NCBI RefSeq assembly: GCF_900143285.1
Contig: NZ_FRDN01000004.1
Span: 189,878-253,877 of the forward strand
Reading direction: 5' to 3'
Length of the DNA stretch: 64,000 nucleotides
Origin: Desulfitobacterium chlororespirans DSM 11544
Lineage (GTDB): Bacteria > Bacillota > Desulfitobacteriia > Desulfitobacteriales > Desulfitobacteriaceae
The notes under the pieces are model-generated. The model had not been told where the DNA came from. It did no database searches and worked only from the letters and a program-made list of their open reading frames with translations. The position numbers and the translations under genes are program-made. Positions 42,584-51,202 of this stretch are shown one piece after another. The first letter of the stretch is position 1; every line of letters starts with the position of its first letter.

Positions 42584-43216
42584 TTATTTTGAAAGCTTGA
42601 TCAAGCAGCTTCCCAATTCTTGATCCGCCAATTTACATACAAAGCGGTCTCTGTCAAGAACCGCCCCGACTCCAGCGGGAGTACCGGTAAAAAGAATATC
42701 CCCCTCGCCAAGTCCAAGGTGGAGGGCCGTATAATCAATCACTGTTTGAAGGTCAAAAATCATCTCCCTCATCTTGCCCCGTTGAACCTCGCAGCCATTC
42801 TTATCCAGTGAAAACTCAACATCCAGCATGGCTCCAAGTCCGGGGAAAGGCTGCCAAGGGGTAAGGACGGCCGAGTTGATAAACCCTTTGGCCAGTACCC
42901 AGGGATAGCCTTTTGCTTTCAACTCTGTCTGGACATCCCGTAAAGTAAAGTCGATACCGATTGCCATTTGGTCCACAAGGTCGTCGGCTTTAATCCCAGG
43001 CTCATAGGGTCTGCCGATATGAAAGACCAGTTCTGCTTCATATTGAATCTGGCCCCGCTCCCCCGGGAAAAGGATCTCGCCGCCATTGGCCTCAGCCAGA
43101 GAATGGGTAGGTTTAGTAAACAACAGCGGTGCTTGCGGAATCGCATTATTGAGCTCCTGAGCATGTTGTGCATAATTGCGGCCTACGCACACTATGTTTT
43201 TAATCAAGACGGGCAT
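42584..43216 (-). CDS. Fumarylacetoacetate hydrolase-family protein
   Basis: 210 residues from an ATG about ten bases after AAGGAG. FAH-fold motifs: VGRNYAQHAQEL, PLLFTKPTHSL, QYEAELVFHIG (metal-binding Glu-x-Glu), GIDFTLRDVQTELKAKGYPW and DILFTGTPAGVGAV. Members hydrolyse or decarboxylate 2-oxo acids such as acylpyruvates or oxaloacetate. It stands alone, but may serve the keto-acid pathway encoded at 31762-40964 (inference). Confidence 0.9.
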   Translation of the reverse strand: MPVLIKNIVCVGRNYAQHAQELNNAIPQAPLLFTKPTHSLAEANGGEILFPGERGQIQYEAELVFHIGRPYEPGIKADDLVDQMAIGIDFTLRDVQTELKAKGYPWVLAKGFINSAVLTPWQPFPGLGAMLDVEFSLDKNGCEVQRGKMREMIFDLQTVIDYTALHLGLGEGDILFTGTPAGVGAVLDRDRFVCKLADQELGSCLIKLSK

Positions 43217-43426
43217 GATCATCCACTCCTTAGGCTTCACAGTTTTCCCTTATATTGCTTGTACTTATTATAATGCACTATGCGGTCATCATTGTGCAAG
43301 CTCAATCCGTTTAGATTCATTTGTTTTAATTAATTTATTGTTTTGATAAGGAGACTATTGGTATCAGCTGGGAGACGCAATGGCGGGGATGGCATTGTTG
43401 GCATTGTCTGGCCCTTAAGATGACAA

Positions 43427-43464
43427 AAAATGGTTGCTGCCCTCCATAGACAGTCAACCATTTT
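43427..43464 (-). terminator. Terminator of the ORP-like operon
   Basis: On the minus strand AAAATGGTTG and CAACCATTTT form a 10-bp stem around 18 bases, ending in TTTTTTG. Confidence 0.85.
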
Positions 43465-43502
43465 ATCTGTTCTTTATGTCGGCGCTTAAAGGGAATCAGA
43501 AT

Positions 43503-43862
43503 TCACTCTCCGCACTCACCATGATGTTGATGCTCATGACAAACAGAACCGGTGGATTTCAGATTACCCTTAAGATATTCTTCCACAACATCCTGGGTAT
43601 TGCCGGCGGCTCCCGTGATCACTTCGATGCCTTTTTCATTAAAGATATCGATGGCACCTGCCCCCATGCCACCTGAGATGATCACATTGACGCCCATGTC
43701 ATTGAGGAAGTTGGGCAGAAAACCAGGCTTATGCCCAGGATTTGGTATGCATCCGCTCTTAACAATCCTGCTCTTTTCAGCTTCAAAGATGTTGAAGTTT
43801 ACGCAGTGGCCAAAATGCTCCGCCACTTTTTCCATTTCACTTGCTACCGCGATTTTAAGCAT
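43503..43862 (-). CDS. NifX/NafY-family metal-cofactor-binding protein (second copy)
   Basis: 119 residues of the dinitrogenase iron-molybdenum cofactor fold: KIAVASEMEKVAEHFGHC, ADKS-like middle, NVIISGGMGAGAIDIFNEKGI. A His-Cys-rich tail (CHEHQHHGECGE) may bind metal. Such proteins in this operon type (the ORP or orange-protein set) bind a mixed Mo-Cu or Fe-S cluster. It is the last gene, overlapping the Mrp gene by eight bases. Confidence 0.85.
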   Translation of the reverse strand: MLKIAVASEMEKVAEHFGHCVNFNIFEAEKSRIVKSGCIPNPGHKPGFLPNFLNDMGVNVIISGGMGAGAIDIFNEKGIEVITGAAGNTQDVVEEYLKGNLKSTGSVCHEHQHHGECGE

Positions 43863-44703
43863 GTTTTATTCCCTCCATTTTTTCCAATAGTTCGGCTGCC
43901 AAATCAAACCAATGTTCCTCAACCTGTTCGATGGCTCCCTGATCGCAGGCCGCGGCTATTTGGGGTTCAATCGGCAATTTAGCGAGAATCTTTAAATGAT
44001 GTTCAACAGCGATCTCCTCTATATGACTTTCGCCAAAAATCCGATACTCCTTGCCGTTGTCAGGGCATTTAAAATAAGACATATTCTCCACCAAACCCAG
44101 AACGGGAATATTCATCACCTTCGCCATATTGACTGCCTTGGTGACAATCATGGCTACCAGCTCCTGAGGGGAAGTGACAACGATAATTCCATCCACCGGC
44201 AGGGATTGAAATACTGTGAGGGGAACATCACCGGTTCCGGGGGGCATGTCGATGAACATAAAATCCACATCCCTCCAGATGGCATCTGTCCAGAATTGCT
44301 TGACGATCCCGGCGATAATCGGCCCTCGCCAAATCACAGGATCGGTATCCTTTGGCAAAAGTAAATTAATCGACATAATATCAATACCGGCTTCACTTTT
44401 AACAGGAATCAGTCCGGATTCACCGCCCCTGGCCTTCTCCTTAAGACCAAAAGCTTTGGGAATAGAAGGTCCGGTTACATCCGCATCGAGAATCGCCGTA
44501 TGATAGCCCCTTTTCTTCATGGTAACGGCGAGCATGGAGGTAACCAGGGATTTGCCGACCCCTCCTTTGCCGCTGACGATGCCGATGACCTTTTTAACCC
44601 TGCTCTGCTCATGCAGCTTTGCCGAGAAATCGGGGGTGCCTTCTTTGCGGTCTGCGCAGTCCTCCCCGCAACTGCTGCAGCTTTCATTGCATTGTTCGCT
44701 CAT
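43855..44703 (-). CDS. Mrp/NBP35-type P-loop ATPase
   Basis: 282 residues. A Cys-rich N-terminus (MSEQCNESCSSCGEDC) like that of NBP35 precedes a deviant Walker A (GIVSGKGGVGKSLVT), DADVTGPSIPKAFG and FIDMPPGTGD. These ATPases carry and transfer Fe-S clusters. The C-terminal CX2C site normally found before IFG here reads YFKCPDNGKEYRIFG, so only one Cys remains and the usual bridging cluster may be lost. AAAGGAG before the ATG. It is part of a Mrp-MinD-NifX operon. Confidence 0.9.
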   Translation of the reverse strand: MSEQCNESCSSCGEDCADRKEGTPDFSAKLHEQSRVKKVIGIVSGKGGVGKSLVTSMLAVTMKKRGYHTAILDADVTGPSIPKAFGLKEKARGGESGLIPVKSEAGIDIMSINLLLPKDTDPVIWRGPIIAGIVKQFWTDAIWRDVDFMFIDMPPGTGDVPLTVFQSLPVDGIIVVTSPQELVAMIVTKAVNMAKVMNIPVLGLVENMSYFKCPDNGKEYRIFGESHIEEIAVEHHLKILAKLPIEPQIAAACDQGAIEQVEEHWFDLAAELLEKMEGIKHA

Positions 44704-44722
44704 AGTTTTGTCTCCTTTATTA

Positions 44723-45547
44723 TTAGATTGTTAGCGTACTGCCTGCCGACAAATAATTGATACTCTCACCCATCCTGGCTCTCAGCCGTTCATAAGGCTT
44801 TCGGCCTGTACAATGACAGGTGTAATAGCTTGCCTTAGTATCCATCAAGTATTGGCTTAACTTGTCGAGCCTCACAAAGCTTTCATGGTCATCTGAAGAG
44901 GGGCTGGAAAGATGAAATCCACCGATCACATAATCCGGCATATGACCTTTTAATTTATGAAACTGCTCAAGGATATTGGCAATCCCATTATGGGCACAGC
45001 CTGTTACTAAAAGAGTTTTGCTCTCTTCCTCAATGACAAGGTTTTGTTCATGCGCAAAAGTATCCTCCGTGGTCTGACCATTTTCCTCCCTGAGCAACCC
45101 TTTGTTGAATACGGGAAGGGGCTCTGAGCGAATGGTATTCGAGAAGACCCAAATGCCCTCAGTGATCAGAAATTGATCGGAAGTCAGGACAATTTGCCCG
45201 TTCTCCTTGAGGTCATCCTCCAGGCCGATCCATGCCAATTCATTATCTGAGCATAAAGCATAGTGTTTTTCAAAAGCGAGAGGATGTAAAAACACTTTTG
45301 CTTTGGTGTTTTCCCGTAAAAACTCTCTCAGTCCTCCACCATGATCATAATGGCCATGGGAGATGATCAGAAAATCCACCTCAGCAATATCCACATTGAG
45401 TTTTGCGGCATTTTGCCAAAAGAGTCCGCTTGCCCCGACATCGAAGAGCAGTTTATGAGTTTTTGTTTCTATATACAAGCTAAGACCATGCTCGCTGCCG
45501 AAATCCTCCGCGATGGCTGTATTCTCCACTAAAGTTTTAATTATCAT
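44723..45547 (-). CDS. Metallo-beta-lactamase-fold hydrolase
   Basis: 274 residues from an ATG that fits the family start (MIIKTLVENTAI); an ATG 39 bases upstream has no better site. The metal motif is IISHGHYDHGGGLREFL, with later His in VTGCAHNGIANI and a C-terminal YYTCHCTGRKPYERL. It resembles the archaeal/bacterial MBL proteins often linked to Mrp and MinD clusters, of unknown substrate. It lies between the first MinD-like gene and the Mrp gene. Confidence 0.88.
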   Translation of the reverse strand: MIIKTLVENTAIAEDFGSEHGLSLYIETKTHKLLFDVGASGLFWQNAAKLNVDIAEVDFLIISHGHYDHGGGLREFLRENTKAKVFLHPLAFEKHYALCSDNELAWIGLEDDLKENGQIVLTSDQFLITEGIWVFSNTIRSEPLPVFNKGLLREENGQTTEDTFAHEQNLVIEEESKTLLVTGCAHNGIANILEQFHKLKGHMPDYVIGGFHLSSPSSDDHESFVRLDKLSQYLMDTKASYYTCHCTGRKPYERLRARMGESINYLSAGSTLTI

Positions 45548-45601
45548 AATGCTGGCCCGCCATTTCTTTAAATATAGATCCATCACTTTGCTATAAGAGC
45601 A

Positions 45602-46465
45602 TTACTTTGCCATAAGCTCCATCACTTGGTTATAGACCTCTCTTGCTGCTGTTCCCGATGCGCACTCACTATCCACAATCGTCAGCCCCTTATTGATGGC
45701 TTCAACGGCAGCGAAATCGAACGGAATTTTTCCCACCAAGGGCAGTTCCTGCCTTTGGCAATACTCCTCGATCCTCTCTGTATGGGCGGGGTTGGTATCC
45801 GCTTTATTGATGCAGATGGCCGCTTTCGTACCGAATTTGGCCGCTGTATTGATGATGCGCTCCATATCACTGATCCCTGATAAGGAAGGTTCCGCCACAA
45901 TCAAAACCATATCCACGCCGCTGAGGGAGGCTATGACAGGGCAGCCAATTCCGGGAGAGCCGTCGATAATCGCCAGCTCGGCCGCACCCCCTGCCGCTTT
46001 CAGCCGTTTCTTGACCTCAGTGACTAACTTGCCGGAAGTCCCGCTCCCCATCTTCAGTTGTGCTGTTGAAAACACTTTTTCCTGATGGGTATATAGCATC
46101 AATTCACCGGCCGCGGCAGGCTTTAGGGTTATGGCCCCGGCCTGACACAAAGCCTGACAGACTCCACAGCCTTCACAGGCAAAAGGATCTACTCTATAGG
46201 TACTCCCTGCTGAAACAGCATCAAACCGGCAGTTTTGCCTGCATAGATCGCATCGGCTGCACAGTTCGGGATCTATCCGGGCTTTGGGCAGCCCATAGTA
46301 ATCCAGCTTCGCCGGTTCTGAGCTCTGTCCTGCAATGAGGTGCAGATTGGGAGCATCTACATCACAATCCCCATAAGCCCTGGCGTCGGCAAGCTTGATC
46401 AAGGCACTGGCGATGGTGGTTTTTCCAGTCCCTCCTTTCCCGCTAAGAATAAGCAGCTGTTTCAT
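45602..46465 (-). CDS. MinD-family ATPase with an inserted ferredoxin domain (1)
   Basis: 287 residues. A deviant Walker A (LSGKGGTGKTTIAS) and the later SPGIGCPVIASL belong to the MinD/ParA fold. Residues about 60-115 hold two [4Fe-4S] motifs, CSRCDLCRQNC and CEGCGVCQALC. This ATPase-ferredoxin fusion occurs in pairs in Mrp/NifX operons. AAGGAGG precedes the ATG. It overlaps the second MinD-like gene by 23 bases. Confidence 0.92.
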   Translation of the reverse strand: MKQLLILSGKGGTGKTTIASALIKLADARAYGDCDVDAPNLHLIAGQSSEPAKLDYYGLPKARIDPELCSRCDLCRQNCRFDAVSAGSTYRVDPFACEGCGVCQALCQAGAITLKPAAAGELMLYTHQEKVFSTAQLKMGSGTSGKLVTEVKKRLKAAGGAAELAIIDGSPGIGCPVIASLSGVDMVLIVAEPSLSGISDMERIINTAAKFGTKAAICINKADTNPAHTERIEEYCQRQELPLVGKIPFDFAAVEAINKGLTIVDSECASGTAAREVYNQVMELMAK

Positions 46466-47348
46466 GCTGCACCTCCTTGGTCACTGTTTCAAGCAGAGCG
46501 GAAAACAGAGCCTTGTAGTGTTCACTTTTCCTGACAGCAATTTCGGCATTGGAGTTCAACCTTCCCAGCTCATGATCAAAAGGCAGGCGGCTTAAGATCC
46601 TAATATTTTTTTCCAAGCAAAACGTTTCCGCTGGATTTTCTCCTTCCAAGCTCTTGTTCAGCACGACCCCGCAGGGCTTATTAAAGATCTTGACCAGTTC
46701 ATGGACCATATTGAGATTATGAACGCCAAACAAAGTTGGCTCAGCGACCAACAGACAGTAATCCGCATCCTTGATGCTCTCCATAACACTACAGGCACTG
46801 CCCGGAGGACAGTCGATGAAGGTGAGTTGGTCGGATTCCGGTTCGTTCTCATTTGATCGGTTCTCATCTGATTGGCTCTCATACGATTTGTTCTCACTCA
46901 GAAGCTTTTTTATGATCGGGACACCCGAAACTTCACCGATATCCAGTATGCCAGTATAGACCCTTACCTGATCAGACAGCCCTTTTTGAACTTTGCCGAT
47001 ACCCTTATCTTTCTCTGTCAGGGCCTTTTCTGGACAAAGGAGGATACAGCCCCCGCAGGAATGACAAACATCTTCAAACACGATCAGCTTTTCTTTGATA
47101 TAGGCAAGGGCATTGAATTGGCAGAAATCGACGCATTTCCGGCACCCCTGGCACAGCTTATCCTCAACCCTGGGAATTTTGACTGTTATTTCTTCCTCCT
47201 GAAGAACCTCAGGTTTAAAGAAGAGATGCCCATTGGGCTCTTCAACATCACAGTCTATATAGGTGGAGCGCTGGGCTGCCGCAGCTAAGTTCACGGATAC
47301 CAGTGTTTTGCCGGTGCCGCCCTTGCCGCTGAGGACAGCTATCTTCAT
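46443..47348 (-). CDS. MinD-family ATPase with an inserted ferredoxin domain (2)
   Basis: 301 residues from an ATG eight bases after GGAGG; the frame runs 61 codons upstream over the NifX-like gene. Walker A is LSGKGGTGKTLVSV; the inserted clusters are CQGCRKCVDFC and CHSCGGCILLC. Between the ferredoxin part and the ATPase core lies an acidic, repetitive insert (ENKSYESQSDENRSNENEP) that comes from four 15-base repeats in the DNA. The core then continues with FIDCPPGSACSVMESI. It starts one base after the NifX-like stop. Confidence 0.92.
   Translation of the reverse strand: MKIAVLSGKGGTGKTLVSVNLAAAAQRSTYIDCDVEEPNGHLFFKPEVLQEEEITVKIPRVEDKLCQGCRKCVDFCQFNALAYIKEKLIVFEDVCHSCGGCILLCPEKALTEKDKGIGKVQKGLSDQVRVYTGILDIGEVSGVPIIKKLLSENKSYESQSDENRSNENEPESDQLTFIDCPPGSACSVMESIKDADYCLLVAEPTLFGVHNLNMVHELVKIFNKPCGVVLNKSLEGENPAETFCLEKNIRILSRLPFDHELGRLNSNAEIAVRKSEHYKALFSALLETVTKEVQHETAAYS
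46845..46904. repeat. 15-bp tandem repeat within the second MinD-like gene
   Basis: Four imperfect copies of GTTCTCATCTGATTG, in frame, give a five-residue Asn/Glu/Asp/Ser-rich repeat in a loop. Copy number may vary between strains. Confidence 0.75.
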
Positions 47349-47349
47349 C

Positions 47350-47718
47350 TCAATGGCCTCCGTGGCCGTGCAATCCGGCATGAACCTTATCCAGAACCGG
47401 CAGCTTTCCGGCTGTACAGGCATCAATATTTTCCTGGGCCCAAAGGGTTGTGGTTTTAAACAATTTGATATCAGCCGCTTTAAAAATCTCGGCCGCATTT
47501 TCGCCGCAGCGGGGCACAAGCAGGGCATCAACCTTGTGATCGACGATGATTTGAGCAGCCTTAACCCCTGCTCCTCCTGTGCTTAACGCTGCGCTGTTGT
47601 CGATAAAGGTACCTTCTTTGCTTTCCGTATCATAAATAAGAAAATAAGGAGCCCGTCCAAAAGATACACAGACATTGGTTTTCATGGTTTTTTCATCTAC
47701 GGGTATTGCCAACTTCAT
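47350..47718 (-). CDS. NifX/NafY-family metal-cofactor-binding protein (first copy)
   Basis: 122 residues: MKLAIPVDEKTMKTNVCVSFG, FLIYDTESKEGTFIDN, ALLVPRCGENAAEIF and a Gly/His-rich end (HAGLHGHGGH). It is the dinitrogenase cofactor-binding fold without an N-terminal extension. In ORP-type operons this kind of protein binds a Mo-Cu or Fe-S cluster together with two MinD-like ATPases. GGGGGG lies before the ATG. Confidence 0.85.
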   Translation of the reverse strand: MKLAIPVDEKTMKTNVCVSFGRAPYFLIYDTESKEGTFIDNSAALSTGGAGVKAAQIIVDHKVDALLVPRCGENAAEIFKAADIKLFKTTTLWAQENIDACTAGKLPVLDKVHAGLHGHGGH

Positions 47719-47770
47719 AAAAATCCCCCCTTCTTTTTCACTGCAAGAATTTCACACGTACTCAGTCCCC

Positions 47771-48139
47771 TCATTCCTCTTGACCGGCACAACCCATTCT
47801 TCGTCTGCGCTTTTGGCAGCCCTGGCCGCAGCCATTTCCTAAGCCGTCGCAAAGCCGGTATTCTCCTCCTTCGATCTGCAGCACTTTACCATTCACTAAA
47901 GATTCAGCCAGCTTCTTCCTCGCTTCGATATAGATCCCCTGGACCGTAGTGCGGGCGACATTCATTTTTTTAGCACACTCTTCCTGGGTAAACCCTTCCA
48001 GGTCAATAAGCCTTATCGTCTCATATTCGTCAACTGTCATCTTCACCTGATTCTGATCATCCCCATTTAAGTCCAGAGGACCGAAGCGATTGCTTTCAGG
48101 CAGACAGCAGACCTTTCTCCATTTCATGGGTCTTGGCAT
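47771..48139 (-). CDS. DUF134-family DNA-binding protein
   Basis: 122 residues. The N-terminus [21 protein letters not shown] is the DUF134 signature. [44 protein letters not shown] is a sigma-70 region 4-like helix-turn-helix. A C-terminal Cys/Gly/Arg-rich tail ([14 protein letters not shown]) may bind metal. These proteins accompany NifX-like and MinD-like genes and probably regulate them; two identical palindromes lie at the operon promoter. GAGGTGATAAAATT precedes the ATG. Confidence 0.88.
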   Translation of the reverse strand: MPRPMKWRKVCCLPESNRFGPLDLNGDDQNQVKMTVDEYETIRLIDLEGFTQEECAKKMNVARTTVQGIYIEARKKLAESLVNGKVLQIEGGEYRLCDGLGNGCGQGCQKRRRRMGCAGQEE

Positions 48140-48202
48140 AATTTTATCACCTCTATCTCAATCAGAAATAACCAGAGCGTCCTCCGGTTACCTCTGCCGA
48201 TC

Positions 48203-48475
48203 TTACAGACTTTCTAATTGTTTATCAATGCTGGCGATTCGGTTTTGCAGCCTGTCTCTATGTTCCTGAAGCAATTCTTTTTGTGTTTTAGAGGAAGCCG
48301 GGTTAACTGCCAAGCCACTGCCATAGCCCCTACCAAGACCTCGTCTGCGGGCACGTCCTGGTAATCCCATTCTGCCGGCACGGGGCTGAACCGCATTTGC
48401 CCCAGAGCAAAGTCCCAAACCTCTTCCCGACATTGAGCGGACGCCACTAGGGCCGGTTCCATCTCTTCCTGGCAT
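48203..48475 (-). CDS. Small Gly/Arg-rich protein, DUF5320-like
   Basis: 90 residues from an ATG after GGAGGTG; the frame extends 12 codons further into the operator. A Gly/Arg-rich first half (MPGRDGTGPSGVRSMSG and GRARRRGLGRGYGSG) precedes a coiled-coil end (KTQKELLQEHRDRLQNRIASI). This is the DUF5320 pattern seen beside DUF134 and NifX-like genes. It is first in the operon. Function unknown. Confidence 0.8.
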   Translation of the reverse strand: MPGRDGTGPSGVRSMSGRGLGLCSGANAVQPRAGRMGLPGRARRRGLGRGYGSGLAVNPASSKTQKELLQEHRDRLQNRIASIDKQLESL

Positions 48476-48497
48476 AGAATTCACCTCCTCAGAGTTT

Positions 48498-48548
48498 ATG
48501 ACATATGTCATCTATATTTCAGTATACTCCGTTTATGACATATGTCAA
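48498..48548 (-). promoter_or_regulatory. Promoter of the ORP-like operon with two identical palindromes
   Basis: On the minus strand a perfect TTGACA (48543-48548) is 16 bases from TATACT (48521-48526). ATGACATATGTCAT occurs at 48498-48511, and ATGACATATGTCA at 48535-48547 overlaps the -35. Two sites 37 bases apart, on either side of the -10, suggest cooperative repression. Confidence 0.8.
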
Positions 48549-48571
48549 TATGAATTTAAATCTTGTTTTAT

Positions 48572-48718
48572 AAAAAACGAAAAACCCCCGATCACTTCCC
48601 TGTGACCGGAGGGTTCAATTATAGGGCAAGACTCCTTTGCCTAACAGGCTGTGGCATCAGTCAACATCCATCCGCTCTTGGCAAATGGACTGGATCATTT
48701 GCGTGAAATACCCTTCCT
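48572..48718 (-). ncRNA. Candidate small RNA, about 145 nt
   Basis: On the minus strand an extended -10, TGGTATAAT (48725-48733), is followed by about 100 bases with hairpins CAAATG/CATTTG and GGCAA/TTGCC. A terminator hairpin follows (AACCC and GGGTT ends, CACAG-type loop) with TTTTT and TTTTTT tails. No frame with a ribosome binding site is present. It ends 24 bases upstream of the -35 of the ORP-like operon. It does not match a riboswitch class I know. It could also be a leader of that operon, or a chance arrangement. Confidence 0.4.
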
Positions 48719-48818
48719 ACTTTAATTATACCATTAAAATTTTTCAAATAACATTCTTATAATCTTCAGCCATTATGTGTAATATAGGTGAAGAATGTCG
48801 TGAACAGGGGGTTGGGCT

Positions 48819-51080
48819 TTGGAGAAAACTCAAGTGGAACAAGAATTTGAAAACAGGCGTCTGGAACAAACCCTAGCCATTGTCGAAGAGCAATTAGTTT
48901 CAGCCAGACTAAGGAGCGAGGATAATAAGGCTGAGATACTTGCTGCCAAGCAAGAAATGCGGGAAGATACCTCTCATTCTATCTCCGGTCTCTGGTCCAT
49001 GGATAATTTTCACGCCCTTGTGGAGCTAAGCCAGTACGCCAATCCCGTGTCGGCAAAAGTTTCCGAATACGAACGGGATGCCAACAGGATCCTGATCCTA
49101 GAAAAGTTGCTTGATTCACCCTACTTTGCCCGCCTGGATTTTAAGTTCGCTGACGAAGAGTCCCCGGAGCAGATTTATATCGGGCGGTCTTCCCTTCAGG
49201 ATGACAAAACCCATGACATCTATATTTATGATTGGCGATCACCCATAGCCAGTGTCTTTTACCGTTTCGGCACAGGGGAAGCTTTCTATGAATCTCCCAG
49301 CGGCAGAATAAACGGAGCGGTCAGCTTAAAACGTCAATATGAGATCCATAAAGGAAAACTGGACTATTTCTTTGACGCAGATCGGCAAATCATGGATGAG
49401 TTCCTGCGCAAACTGCTTTCCCAGAATACTTCCCCGACCATGAAAACCATCGTCGAGACCATCCAGCAGGACCAGGATCGGGTGATCCGCGATCTGGAAA
49501 TGGAATTGCTGATGGTCCAGGGAGCTGCCGGCAGCGGCAAAACCTCCGTTGCCCTCCATCGCGTCGCCTATCTGATGTATCAGGGTCTCTCGACTAAATT
49601 ATCCAATAACGATATCGTCATTATCTCCCCCCATACCCTCTTTGAAAAGTACATTGCCAATGTACTGCCTGAACTGGGAGAGAGCAATGTTCATTCTTTG
49701 GTAGTTGATGAAATACTGCGCAAAGTGCTGCAGCGTGAAACCATCCAAACCAGGAATCAATTTCTGGAAGCTCTGCTCTCTCCCGGCCGCTCCCAGGAAA
49801 GACCGCAAAAGAGAAGTCTCTTAAAAGACAGCCTGGCCTTTAAAGCTTCGAGCCAGTTTGCTGAGATCTTAAAGCGTTTTATTGCCGACTTGCCCCATCG
49901 CTGGGACCGGTTCAGCGATATCTATTATGACGGGAAGTGCCTGGCCAGCCGGCAATTATTAAAAGCCAAACTGCTCAAAGAGCAGAAACGGGCTCCTGCT
50001 CCCTTGAGCTATTCCCTGCAGCACTTGGAGAAATCCATTTTAAAATCAGTCCACAAGCAGCGCACATATCGTCTGGAAAAGTTGAAAACCTTCATTAGGG
50101 AACGGACCGGGCAGGAGTTTGCCGTGGAAGAAGGGGCCCGCAGGTTATCACTCCTGGAAAGCACCGCTTTGCTTAAGCAAATACAGGAATTCACCCAGTT
50201 CGATTGTGCCGAACTTTATCAAAAGCTCTTCAGTGACAAACCTTATTTCTATCGTTTGGCCAAAGGCTTGGAACTGCCCAATGACATGGAGGCGATTATT
50301 GACTTCACCTGCGACAATCTTAACCGGGATGTCCTGGCTTATGATGACGCTCTGGCCTTAACCTTTCTCCACCTGAAGACAAAAGTTTATACCGGCTATC
50401 AAGGGATCAAGCAGGTGGTCATCGACGAAGCTCAGGATTATGATCCTCTTCATTTCGAAATCTTTCAGGCTCTGTTTCCCCAATCCCGCTATACCATTTT
50501 AGGGGATATCAAACAAACCATCGGGAAGCAGGAAGATCTTTCTCTCTACGACCGGGCAAGACAAATATTCGGCAAGCAGCACTCAGCCCTGGTAACCTTG
50601 GATAAAAGCTTCCGCTGCACCAAGGAGATCTTAGAGTACAGCACCAGGTTTCTCGAGCCAAGCTTTAAACTCAACAGCTTCAGCAGAAAAGGCGATCCTC
50701 CGGTCGTCCTGACCGCTCCCGATCAAGAAGCTCTCGATCAGCTGATCATCGCGGAGATCAACTCTTGCCGGGAAAAGGGATACCCATCCATCGGGTTAAT
50801 CTGCAAAACTGAGCACGACGCCGGCTCTCTGTACGAGCGGCTGAAGGATCAGGTTCCTCTTCAGTTGATCAGAAATGACGTTCAGATGGAGCTGAAAGGA
50901 GTATTCGCCATCCCCGTCTATTTATCAAAAGGCCTGGAGTTTGACGCTGTACTCGTCTGCGATGCCGATCGAGATCATTATGACAGCGAAGATGACAAAA
51001 ATCTTCTCTACATCGCCTGCACCAGAGCCCTGCACCGGCTCAACCTGTTTTACACCGGGGATATCAGCCCCCTGCTGTAA
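48819..51080 (+). CDS. helD: HelD-like RNA polymerase-associated helicase
   Basis: 753 residues from a TTG six bases after AGGGGG. The N-terminal coiled coil (MEKTQVEQEFENRRLEQTL) is the arm of HelD that enters the RNA polymerase channel. The UvrD-type ATPase has Walker A GAAGSGKTSVALHR at 235, DEAQDYDPLHFEIFQ at 536 and DKSFRCTKEI, and ends with SKGLEFDAVLVCDADRDHY. HelD recycles stalled RNA polymerase with ATP. It is monocistronic. Confidence 0.92.
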   Translation: MEKTQVEQEFENRRLEQTLAIVEEQLVSARLRSEDNKAEILAAKQEMREDTSHSISGLWSMDNFHALVELSQYANPVSAKVSEYERDANRILILEKLLDSPYFARLDFKFADEESPEQIYIGRSSLQDDKTHDIYIYDWRSPIASVFYRFGTGEAFYESPSGRINGAVSLKRQYEIHKGKLDYFFDADRQIMDEFLRKLLSQNTSPTMKTIVETIQQDQDRVIRDLEMELLMVQGAAGSGKTSVALHRVAYLMYQGLSTKLSNNDIVIISPHTLFEKYIANVLPELGESNVHSLVVDEILRKVLQRETIQTRNQFLEALLSPGRSQERPQKRSLLKDSLAFKASSQFAEILKRFIADLPHRWDRFSDIYYDGKCLASRQLLKAKLLKEQKRAPAPLSYSLQHLEKSILKSVHKQRTYRLEKLKTFIRERTGQEFAVEEGARRLSLLESTALLKQIQEFTQFDCAELYQKLFSDKPYFYRLAKGLELPNDMEAIIDFTCDNLNRDVLAYDDALALTFLHLKTKVYTGYQGIKQVVIDEAQDYDPLHFEIFQALFPQSRYTILGDIKQTIGKQEDLSLYDRARQIFGKQHSALVTLDKSFRCTKEILEYSTRFLEPSFKLNSFSRKGDPPVVLTAPDQEALDQLIIAEINSCREKGYPSIGLICKTEHDAGSLYERLKDQVPLQLIRNDVQMELKGVFAIPVYLSKGLEFDAVLVCDADRDHYDSEDDKNLLYIACTRALHRLNLFYTGDISPLL

Positions 51081-51134
51081 GGCAAAGTTTTTTAGATAAA
51101 GCACCTGGCGCTGCCCGCAGGGCATGCGTACAAA

Positions 51135-51165
51135 GGAAGACCTGCCTCAAGAGAGCAGGTCTTCC
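51135..51165. terminator. Terminator between helD and the TipA-like gene
   Basis: GGAAGACCTGC and GCAGGTCTTCC form a perfect 11-bp stem around 9 bases; T-rich tails lie on both sides and both genes point inward. Confidence 0.8.
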
Positions 51166-51202
51166 CCATTATTTTAATCCTTTACTGATTAACGATTATT
51201 GA

